A stretch of DNA of 64,000 bases from Rhynchopus euleeides. Its lineage: Eukaryota > Euglenozoa > Diplonemea > Diplonemida > Diplonemidae. Made by a program: the position numbers and the translations under genes. The stretch lies in assembly GCA_963210315.1 (NCBI GenBank), contig OY723255.1, positions 682,001 to 746,000 on the forward strand, given 5' to 3'. The notes below the pieces were generated by a model. That model searched no databases and was not told where the DNA came from. It worked only from the letters and a program-made list of their open reading frames with translations. Shown here piece after piece: positions 43,740 through 51,489 of this stretch. Within the stretch, counting starts at the first letter, position 1; each line of letters opens with the position of its first letter.

Positions 43740-44345
43740 AACCGTGTAGGAAACGCCGGAGCATTTCAAGCCCGAGGGGCACAAAACCCGTGTAGGGAAC
43801 GCCGTAGCACCGTGTAGGGAACGCCGTAGGAGCACTTCAAGCCCGAGGGGCACACAACCCGTGTAGGGAACGCCGTAGCACCCGTGTAGGAGACGCCGTA
43901 GGAGCACTTCAAGCCCGAGGGGCACACAACCCGTGTAGGGAACGCCGTTGCACCCGTGTAGGGAACGCCGTAGAAGCACTTCAAGCCCGAGGGGCACACA
44001 ACCCGTGTAGGGAACGCCGTAGCACCCGTGTAGGGAACGCCGTTAGGAGCACTTCAAGCCCGAGGGGCACACAACCCGTGTAGGGAACGCCGTAGCACCC
44101 GTGTAGGGAACGCCGTTAGGAGCACTTCAAGCCCGAGGGGCACACAACCCGTGTAGGGAACGCCGTAGCACCCGTGTAGGGAACGCCGTTAGGAGCACTT
44201 CAAGCCCGAGGGGCACACAACCCGTGTAGGGAACGCCGTTGCACCCGTGTAGGAGACGCCGTAGGAGCACTTCAAGCCCGAGGGGCACACAACCCGTGTA
44301 GGGAACACCGTTGCACCCGTGTAGGAGACGCCGTAGAAGCACCTC
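43740..44345. repeat. ~73-bp tandem array next to A1
   Basis: The unit combines one or two CCCGTGTAGGGAACGCCGT 19-mers with AGCACTTCAAGCCCGAGGGG and CAC. The GCCCGAGGGGCAC core is the exact inverse of the GTGCCCCTCGGGC core of the arrays at 9.5-11.8 kb. It probably forms the element's 5' UTR or promoter region, since GAG starts 40 bases after it. Confidence 0.9.
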
Positions 44346-44385
44346 AAGCAGTCGGTGAGGGACAGGTCGGGGGGCCCGGAGCGAA

Positions 44386-45453
44386 ATGGCGGCGACACGG
44401 GACGACTTCCCGGTCCACGTGGGGGATGTGGAGTGGTCGGAGGTGCCCGCTACCCTGGCGGCGGGTAGCCCCGCAGACTCGGCACCCGGGTGTGTGTTCC
44501 CCACATGCACGACGGCGCACGGTACGGCGATCACATGCTGGCGCTGCGGCCACTCAGCCACGGTGACCTGCCTCCGGGCGCACATTCCCCCGGGGCCCGC
44601 ACGGGACGCGTTCGTGGACAACGTCCAGGCTCCGGGGTGGACATGCCCTGTTTGCGAGTGGATCCGGGCGATGGGCGGCGCCGACGACCTGCCCGCAGAT
44701 GTAGTGACTGACACGTCGTCGGTGTCGCAAGACGGACCCCAGGCCCCTGGGGGACCTCTCCCCGCCCCTGGAGGTCCGCAACCTCCCGGACAGCCCCTCA
44801 CAACACAGCAGCAATTCCAGGAACTTCGCGACCTGATTCTGGGGCTGGGGGGGCGACTGGACAGGCTGGAGGCGCAGGAGGCAATGGCCCTGCCAAAGGG
44901 GTTCTCTCCGCACGTCGTGTCCACCTGGAAAAATGTGGAGGTCCCCCAGGTGAGGACGCTGATCCGTGCGGAGGTGGGGAAGGCGCTCCGGGAGTACTCG
45001 CTGCCGCACACCGGAGCTCGCAGTTTCGAGCAGCAAGCGCTTGAGGCACTGGAGACGCTCGACGACGCGCTCGCCGCCCTGAAGCCTGACCCTGCGGAAA
45101 ATGCGGAGCTGATGGTCATCATCCACAAGCAGATCATCTCGCTGACAGGGAACATGGTCCTGGGGCCGTGGGGTAAGTCATACCGCGATACGTACGTGAA
45201 GAGGGCCAAGATATGCACGGTGCAGGGGTTTGACGTGAAGACTCACTCGCGTTTCGTAGAGCAGATCGAGGCAGCAGCGAAGGCAGCGGGAGACATGCCT
45301 GACAGTGCACGCGCGGCGTACTCCCGGGACAGGGCCGCGGTCTCCCTGCCTAGGGGCAGGGAGAGGGACTACGACAGACGGAACCGCGACCGCGACGGGG
45401 GACGCCCTGCCCCGGGAAAGGGTGGAAAGGGGGGGAAAGGGCGGAGCCAGTGA
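44386..45453 (+). CDS. GAG-like protein of the DIRS-type element
   Basis: It encodes 355 residues from an ATG preceded by GAA. A Cys/His-rich module (C36, C41, C51-x2-C54, C62, H66, C87-x2-C90) resembles a PHD/RING-type treble-clef zinc finger. A Pro/Gly/Gln linker follows, then a helical region ~145-290, and a basic Arg/Asp/Lys/Gly C-terminus ('KGGKGGKGRSQ') suited to nucleic-acid binding. The position as first ORF and the basic tail support a structural, RNA-packaging role. The frame ends in TGA-C and continues open into the recombinase. Confidence 0.8.
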   Translation: MAATRDDFPVHVGDVEWSEVPATLAAGSPADSAPGCVFPTCTTAHGTAITCWRCGHSATVTCLRAHIPPGPARDAFVDNVQAPGWTCPVCEWIRAMGGADDLPADVVTDTSSVSQDGPQAPGGPLPAPGGPQPPGQPLTTQQQFQELRDLILGLGGRLDRLEAQEAMALPKGFSPHVVSTWKNVEVPQVRTLIRAEVGKALREYSLPHTGARSFEQQALEALETLDDALAALKPDPAENAELMVIIHKQIISLTGNMVLGPWGKSYRDTYVKRAKICTVQGFDVKTHSRFVEQIEAAAKAAGDMPDSARAAYSRDRAAVSLPRGRERDYDRRNRDRDGGRPAPGKGGKGGKGRSQ

Positions 45454-45454
45454 C
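45451..45454 (+). promoter_or_regulatory. TGA-C stop between GAG and recombinase; candidate readthrough site
   Basis: The stop at 45451-45453 is followed by C, a context known to favour UGA readthrough. The recombinase frame continues directly without another stop and without an ATG until 45607, so a GAG-YR fusion made by readthrough is the simplest expression route. Confidence 0.5.
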
Positions 45455-46419
45455 TCTCCTACGAAGATCTCCTTTTCCCCCCCCCGAGGCAAGGCGGCAG
45501 GCCGCGACAGCAAGAGACATCCCTTCCAGACCACCAGCAGACACGTGTGATCAACGCGGCGCAGGAGACGCTGGGAAACGCAGTTTCGGGGCCGTACTGG
45601 AAGAGTATGCAGAGCACGCTGCGGAGGTATACGGAGTTCAAGAGGGGATGGGAGGAAAAGAATGGAGAGGCGCTCAACCCCGACATGGCGCTGATTCTGT
45701 GGGTGGAGAAGAAGAGGGAGCTGGATGGCATCAGCCACAGCTCAGCCCTTCAATATACCATGGACGTGGCGGGGGCGCTGAGGCGAATCAGCAACATCCG
45801 CATCGCCGAATCTCAGCTCCTCCAGGACTACCGACGCAGTTTGCGGCGGGCGGGCGCACTAGTGCCAAGCAGCCAGGCCCGCCCCGCACAGCCGGCGGAA
45901 GTTTCCGCAGCGTTGGAGCGCGAGCAGCAACCCCTACGGAGGTTGGCGATTGCCATGTGCTGGGTCACGGCGGGACGGGCGTCCGACGTGTTACGTCTCA
46001 AGAAGAGCGAGGTACACATCCGGGAGGACGGGATCGTGGCGGTACACTGGCACGAGACCAAGGGCGACCCTTTCAAGCTGGGGCGGTTCACGGGCCACCA
46101 CCTGCCGGACGACCTTACGGCAGTTCTGCGAGACAGGCTGACGGCGCTGACGGACCCACACGCACTACTGTTCCGGTCGTGTATCACCTCCAGCCACATC
46201 GGGAAGGCACTGCAACGAGTCAACAAGGACCTGACGTCTCACTCGCTCCGGAGGGGGGCAGCTCAGCACCTGATCCGACAGAAGGTACCCCTGGACGAAC
46301 TGCGGTTCCTGACGAGACACGAGTCAACCGACACGCTGGTGCGGTATGTGGCGGAGGCAGGTTTACAGAGGGTGAACGTGACGGCGGTGATGTCCCTGAA
46401 GCTCAAGGAGGCCATGTGA
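45454..46419 (+). CDS. Tyrosine recombinase of the DIRS-type element
   Basis: The open frame after the GAG stop is 321 residues. The first ATG (45607) falls inside the N-terminal core-binding region. The catalytic domain shows the R-H-x-x-R-H-Y pattern: Arg in 'TAGRASDVLRLKKSEV' (~residue 171-175), His and Arg in 'SHSLRRGAAQHL' (~262), His in 'TRHESTDTL' (~288) and Tyr in 'VRYVAEAG' (~297). The enzyme would join a circular or linear cDNA to the target by strand exchange, in place of the DDE integrase of LTR elements, which fits the lack of target duplication. The frame ends TGA at 46417. The overlapping frame carries RT. Confidence 0.92.
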   Translation, partial: LSYEDLLFPPPRQGGRPRQQETSLPDHQQTRVINAAQETLGNAVSGPYWKSMQSTLRRYTEFKRGWEEKNGEALNPDMALILWVEKKRELDGISHSSALQYTMDVAGALRRISNIRIAESQLLQDYRRSLRRAGALVPSSQARPAQPAEVSAALEREQQPLRRLAIAMCWVTAGRASDVLRLKKSEVHIREDGIVAVHWHETKGDPFKLGRFTGHHLPDDLTAVLRDRLTALTDPHALLFRSCITSSHIGKALQRVNKDLTSHSLRRGAAQHLIRQKVPLDELRFLTRHESTDTLVRYVAEAGLQRVNVTAVMSLKLKEAM

Positions 46420-48161
46420 AGGACTTGCTGCGAGCCACCATCCCGGGAGTGGCCTGGCTTCCAAAGGCGAAGAAATATGAGAGGAAGCCGACGGGACGGC
46501 CACGGAGTGAGGGGCCTGCAGAGACCACAAGAGAGGAGGATGCTCAACACACCGAGGAACCGGGGCCCGGGCTGGACTCCCTATACGACGAGGTGCTGTC
46601 AGTCAGAGTGGGTGCCTCACGGAGCAAGCCGCCGGCGGTGAAGGAACCACCGACTTCCGACTACATCGCGGACATCTGCCGCAGCTTCATTGACCTGGAG
46701 AGGCTCCGGGAGTTGGACACAGCAGGGGAGCTGACGGGGATTTTGGACATCATCACGGACAAGGAGGTCTTCCAGCAGTGTTTTCTCCCCGGGGCGCTGT
46801 CGACCATCGAGGCGGACAGGAGTTTTCGGCTCAACATCTCAAAGCACATGAAGGGCTACCTCGAGGCGCTGAAGGACTTCCAGGTGCTGGAGGAGGCCGA
46901 CAGTGCGAAGGTGGTCCTGCACGGCTTCACTGTCGAAAAGAGCTCGGGGGGCCTGCGTTTCGTACTCGATGGACGGAGACTCAATGGCTGCATGGTGCAC
47001 CCCCCCGACATGCTCCTCCCACGCATCACAGAGGTGGTCGAGCAAGTGGTGCGAGCGGATTGGGCGGTGCTGACGGACGGCCTCAGCTGGTTCTACCAGT
47101 TCCCAGTGCACCCATACATCCGCGACTTTTTCGGGGTGAACTTGGGCAAGGCTCGCGGAGACTTCACGTGCACGCGGATGAAGGCGCTGTGCATGGGGTG
47201 GAAGTTCGCTCCCTGCATAGCCCATCGGGCGGCCAGAGCACTGCTCCCCCCGGACGAGGGGGCGACATGGGTGGACAACTTCATCATCACGGGTGCATCG
47301 GCAGCAGGCGCGGCGGCGGCGTTCCACAGATTCATGAAACGGTGCGACAGCGTCAATGCAAAGATGAACCTCCACCAGGAGGGCTACGGGACCCCGACCC
47401 AGCACTTCTCGGCGTTTGGGCTGTCTTTCGACCTGGCAAGGCACCGTTTCCGGACCGACCCGAAATGGATCCAGAAATTCCTGTCACGCCAGGAGTACAC
47501 GGAGGTCCTGGAGGGACAGTCAACCCCGAGGGGTGTGTACAAGGTGGTGGGGAGTCTGGTGTGGCACTCATACACGACGAGACGCCCACTGTGCTTCCTC
47601 CGCGCCACGCTGAGCTTCATGAGAGACCTATCGCGGGAGACGCTCTCGGACGTCGCGAAGTGGGACATGGCGACAAGCGTACGCCCATCGGTGGTGCAGG
47701 ACATCAAGGCGCGGGTCCGATGCATGCAAGAGAACAGATGGGTGGACCTACCCCCGGCACGTTCCGTAGTAGCGTGGTCTGATGCGTCGTCTGCGTCGTG
47801 GGCGGCAGTTCTGGAGGGTACCGAGCTGCAGGTGGCCCAGGGCGATTTCGACAACGAAATGCGGCAATGGCACATATACGTCAAGGAACTGTACGCTGCC
47901 CGTCAGGCAGTGGCCCTTACGGCTCGTTCCGTGGGAGCTTCGAGGGTGCTCTTGAAGGTGGACAACCTGCCGGCGGTGCACAGCATTCAGAGGGGCCATT
48001 CTTCCGACTATATGTCGAACGGCATCATCGGGGATATGTTCATGCTCGCGGAGCGGGCAAATCTCCACATCGTGTGCTCCTGGGTGTCGACGACAGAGCA
48101 GAAGGCGGATAAATACACCAGGGGTGTGCTCGTAGAAGACAACATCACCCTGCCACGATGA
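46413..48161 (+). CDS. Reverse transcriptase/RNase H of the DIRS-type element
   Basis: This frame is -1 relative to the recombinase and is open from 45450, but homology only begins near 46413. There is no ATG before 46846, so expression probably uses a -1 frameshift or another recoding route. I found no clear slippery heptamer. RT motifs: 'VLTDGLSWFYQFPV' (motif A Asp), 'CMGWKFAPCIAHRA' (motif B region) and 'WVDNFIITG', where the second Asp of the usual Y-x-D-D box is Asn. RNase H follows with Asp in 'WSDASSAS', Glu in 'KELYAARQAV', Asp in 'VDNLPAVHS' and Asp in 'QKADKYTRG'. It ends in TGA at 48159. Confidence 0.9.
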   Translation, partial: HVKDLLRATIPGVAWLPKAKKYERKPTGRPRSEGPAETTREEDAQHTEEPGPGLDSLYDEVLSVRVGASRSKPPAVKEPPTSDYIADICRSFIDLERLRELDTAGELTGILDIITDKEVFQQCFLPGALSTIEADRSFRLNISKHMKGYLEALKDFQVLEEADSAKVVLHGFTVEKSSGGLRFVLDGRRLNGCMVHPPDMLLPRITEVVEQVVRADWAVLTDGLSWFYQFPVHPYIRDFFGVNLGKARGDFTCTRMKALCMGWKFAPCIAHRAARALLPPDEGATWVDNFIITGASAAGAAAAFHRFMKRCDSVNAKMNLHQEGYGTPTQHFSAFGLSFDLARHRFRTDPKWIQKFLSRQEYTEVLEGQSTPRGVYKVVGSLVWHSYTTRRPLCFLRATLSFMRDLSRETLSDVAKWDMATSVRPSVVQDIKARVRCMQENRWVDLPPARSVVAWSDASSASWAAVLEGTELQVAQGDFDNEMRQWHIYVKELYAARQAVALTARSVGASRVLLKVDNLPAVHSIQRGHSSDYMSNGIIGDMFMLAERANLHIVCSWVSTTEQKADKYTRGVLVEDNITLPR

Positions 48162-48211
48162 GGAAGGTCGTTCGCGCGGCGTCCCTAAGGCCTTGGGTCC
48201 TAAGGGTCCTG

Positions 48212-48266
48212 GGTGGAAGCGTCCAATGCAACACTCAGTACAGAGGCCAAAGAGTATCTTGTAGTA
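48212..48266 (+). repeat. B1 repeat
   Basis: The 55-bp sequence from GGTGGAAGCGTCCAATGCAA to CTTGTAGTA, then TTTT, then A2. The B1-TTTT-A2 junction is what a circular intermediate would carry. It is identical to B2 at 48560-48614. Confidence 0.92.
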
Positions 48267-48270
48267 TTTT

Positions 48271-48502
48271 GCACATAACACACTTGTGTGGTACGGGAAA
48301 TGCTACAGAGACGCGACGGACTCGGGACTGCTTACTGGCCTCTGACTCATGATCACTTCTGTTTCGTGCTCCACCTGCTCCACCTCACCTCTGCACTTCA
48401 GGCAAAACACATCACTGGGTTTTTCCAGACAATCATCAGGAGGATTTGACGGACGACAAGGTAAGGCCACGCTAAACCTGGTTGTCAAATCTGAAGAAAA
48501 AA
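48271..48502 (+). repeat. A2 repeat
   Basis: Copy of A1 (43497-43728), identical by eye. Confidence 0.92.
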
Positions 48503-48559
48503 AATGGGGGGTGGGGGGGGGGGGGGGATGCAAAGTGCAAGAGGTGGAGCCCGTTTTTA

Positions 48560-48614
48560 GGTGGAAGCGTCCAATGCAACACTCAGTACAGAGGCCAAAG
48601 AGTATCTTGTAGTA
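48560..48614 (+). repeat. B2 repeat (right terminus)
   Basis: Copy of B1. It is followed by TTTT and then CGGGGAGGGTCTCC of the target repeat. Confidence 0.92.
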
Positions 48615-48618
48615 TTTT

Positions 48619-49153
48619 CGGGGAGGGTCTCCGGTGGCCCCCCCTGGATTTCCTGATTTTTCCCGATTTTTCCTGATTTTCGGATTTTGCTCGAAATTTG
48701 CCCTTGTGTCAACCAGTGGCAAAATTTTCGGAAAATCGGGAAAAATCAGGAAAATCCGGAGAACCGGACACCCTCCTAGATTCTGGGGGGGTGAAACGGC
48801 GGAAAAATTTTTGGGGTGTTTTTGGGTGAAAAACCGGGCAACCTGGGCCCTTTGGGACCACATAGGCCAGGAAAGGCCAAAATTTTCGATTTTTTTCGGA
48901 AATTTTTCGGTTTTTCAGAGTGTGGCAGTCCGCAGATACAGATTTTCGGGTCGGAAAAAAAAATTTTTTTCGACCCAAAAAAATCGGATTTTTTCGGGGA
49001 GGGTCTCCGGTGGCCCCCCCTGGATTTCCTGATTTTTCCCGATTTTTCCTGATTTTCGGATTTTGCTCGAAATTTGCCCTTGTGTCAACCAGTGGCAAAA
49101 TTTTCGGAAAATCGGGAAAAATCAGGAAAATCCGGAGAACCGGACACCCTCCT
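48619..49153. repeat. ~375-bp tandem repeat array, right part
   Basis: It resumes the unit interrupted at 43496 (CGGGGAGGGTCTCC onward) and is followed by one further copy (48790-49153). Confidence 0.88.
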
Positions 49154-50172
49154 TGGGGAAGATTCCCCAAAAGGTGGAAACCGCCGGGCGGGAGCAGAGC
49201 CGCCGCTTCCCACCCATCCACCCTCCCTCCCCCAGACGAAAGGGGAGCGCGCCACGGCGCCATTTTTTTGATGTTCAGAATTGTGGAGAAAGGGGTGTGT
49301 CGATCGGTGAACTAAATACTTCGAGGAGACTGCGGCAGGAAAGCCGTCTCCCATACCACCCCATCGCTATAAGGCTGCATCACGCACCGAGCACCACACC
49401 GCACTGGCGGCCACCCGTCTTTCGACGGTGCGTTGTCTCTCAGGAGTGGCAGCGCTGACATCCCGAACATTGCACCTGGTCTGGCAGACCACTGCAGATA
49501 AGCGTGGCCTGATGATGACGCGAATATGTCGCCGACTTGACGTCGCAGGTGTTGCAATTTTCGGATGTGCCACTCACTGCCGGTGGTGACGGGGATCTGC
49601 TCGATCATATTCGCGGAGAGGTGGGGTGCCGACAGCCCACACACGGTAGGGCAACAGAGGGCAGGTCACAGAGGAAGGTGGTGGGTTGATGTGCTCAGAA
49701 GTGCTGCCCCCCCCACAAGAGGTGGGTGTCACCACGGCACATCTTTGGCACAGGGGAGCCTGCCCGCCCAAAAGACAAGAGGAAAGGTCACACACAAAAA
49801 AAAGTCACTCACGCAGGTTTCTCCTTCAGCTTGTCTGAGCTAACAAGGAAATGGAAAAGATGCAAGCGCCGGGTACTGGTGGACCTCGGGCTCCAAAAAG
49901 AATTTTTCCGGATTCCTTTTCTTTTGCTTTTTCCTAAGCTATTTTTTGAGGTGTTGCCAGCAGCACAGTGGATGCGTGTGTCGTTGTGCCCTGTGACGAT
50001 GCCCCGAAGTCTGGGCCGGGCGTTGGAGGGGCACAAGAAGAAGGAATACAGATTCGCAAGAAGAGCCCCTGTGAAGTGGCATGGAGGTGCTAATCCAAAA
50101 GCTTCAAGCGTACGATTTCCTTCGTTCTCCTTGCGACTTCGCTACTACGCTTCGCCGCTCGTAACTCCTGAA
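49154..50172. other. Intergenic, contains a dispersed repeat
   Basis: No gene is recognised. The stretch 49739-49933 is the third copy of the 198-bp repeat found in macrosatellite units 1 and 2. The short minus-strand frame at 49312-49644 has no family signature. Confidence 0.6.
49739..49933. repeat. 198-bp dispersed repeat (copy 3)
   Basis: It matches 31211-31408 and 35237-35434 up to the T-rich end, then diverges (CCTAAGC here versus a long T-run there). The repeat boundary is therefore at that T-run. Confidence 0.8.
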
Positions 50173-51375
50173 ACATATGGCTTCGTTCATAAACACCCCC
50201 CCCCAGATTGGGCCTTTTAGCCATTTTTGGCCAAAAATTGGGAAGAATCGCATTCACCACCCTCGTCTGCCCCCACCTGCACTTAGGGGGGTCCGGGGGG
50301 GCCACGGGGGACCCAGGAGTTCATTTTGCTCTCTCATTGGCATGAGAAACGGGGAAAAATACCTTCTCGCGAGCCTGGTACCGGATCACAAAAGAGCTGC
50401 CAAAATCGGCGTAAGTCTTCGTTCGACGAAACAGATGAGAGATCAGCTTGCTCACGGAGTGGTCGTAGTCAGTGTCTCGGTGTGCTGGCACCGAGCATCA
50501 TTCAGCAGGTGACAGGACTTCGACCTGGAGAGCAAACGCCACATCGTCCACGGGTTCCGGGATGACGGATAGTCAGAAGAGTGTAACATGCCCGTAGGTG
50601 CAGGGTGTTCTCGAGGCAAGGGTGAGCCCCGGCGGTCGACCCACTACGATTCACAGAGGACAACATCGATACGAACCAGTGTTCGACGGTGCTGATTCGG
50701 ATGTACAGATGAGGGTCCCGCAAATCAGGCATCTACCTGCGCTCATTGCAGCTTTGGAAGGACACTGTCTGGTATAACCAGACGGTGGCGGACGAGTGTG
50801 GTGAAAGACGGGTATCATCTGCACAGCTCAACGACCAATTACATGTGTCACACGAGGCCATCCGACTGGTGGCGACTGCACTCGGGAGGGCAGCCCCCAG
50901 ACGGAGTGAAAACATCTGCCGCAGCCAGTAGGACTACCACACGTCGGGGAGGAACTGCAGGATTTGCTCGACTCTGATGGTTCATTCTGACTTTTGTTAG
51001 GGGTCTGGCAACTCTGGCGCAACTCTGGCAACTGTGTCGACGTCAATGGAGGCGCAACGAACGAAGCCCCTATCAAAGGAGTCCCTGGTTCCCTCGTGGA
51101 TGACATGTGCTCTGGTCCTGGTAAATACCAGAAGGCAGGAGAGTCGCAGAGACGGCCTAATGGAGCGTGGAAAAATGACACATTCCGCTCATGGTTATGG
51201 GTCTTTTGCACAAAAATGACCGGAAAAAGGCCTCCCAAGTGCCCCCGAACCTGTTTTCCCACCTCGAGGGTGGTTGCGAGGGTGGTGAATGCGATTTTCC
51301 CCATTTTTTGCCCAAAAATGGCTAAAAGGCCCAATCTGGGGGGGGGGGGGTGTTTGTGAACGAACCCATATATAT
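50173..51375. mobile_element. ~1.2-kb element with ~95-bp terminal inverted repeats
   Basis: 50173-50268 (CATATGGCTTCGTTCATAAA, ACACCCCCCCC, AGATTGGGCCTTTTAGCC, ...CATTCACCACCCTCG) is mirrored by 51277-51375 in inverse orientation with few differences. The intervening 1.0 kb has only short frames with no transposase motif, so a non-autonomous DNA transposon is the best guess. No clear target duplication is visible. Confidence 0.6.
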
Positions 51376-51489
51376 TCCTGGGCACCCCTCGCTGGTTTGT
51401 TTCAGTGGGGACGTGGGGTTCCGTCATTTCGTTCGAATTCCTGTTAGAGCTCGTTTGTGTGGATTGAAAGAAGAACAGCAACGCCAGGG

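Larger units (their letters stand above)
43497..48618 (+). mobile_element. Complete DIRS-superfamily (Ngaro/VIPER-like) retrotransposon with split direct repeats
   Basis: The structure is A1 (43497-43728), tandem array, GAG, tyrosine recombinase, RT/RNase H, right-end stretch, B1 (48212-48266), A2 (48271-48502), poly-G spacer, B2 (48560-48614). Split direct repeats A1...B1-A2-B2 are the known hallmark of Ngaro/PAT/VIPER-type DIRS elements. The GAG-YR-RT gene order resembles VIPER rather than DIRS1. Flanks rejoin perfectly into the 375-bp repeat at a T-tract, with no target duplication. All three reading frames are long and open, so the copy is probably young. Confidence 0.93.

Noticed and set aside
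45450..46412. N-terminal part of the 903-codon RT frame as coding
   Set aside because: It overlaps the recombinase in another frame and its translation has no domain similarity. RT-like sequence starts only near 46413.
50205..50235. Dinoflagellate spliced-leader-like sequence (TTTTAGCCATTTTTGGCC)
   Set aside because: It resembles only a few bases of that leader, and the similarity lies inside an inverted repeat; the conserved end is absent.
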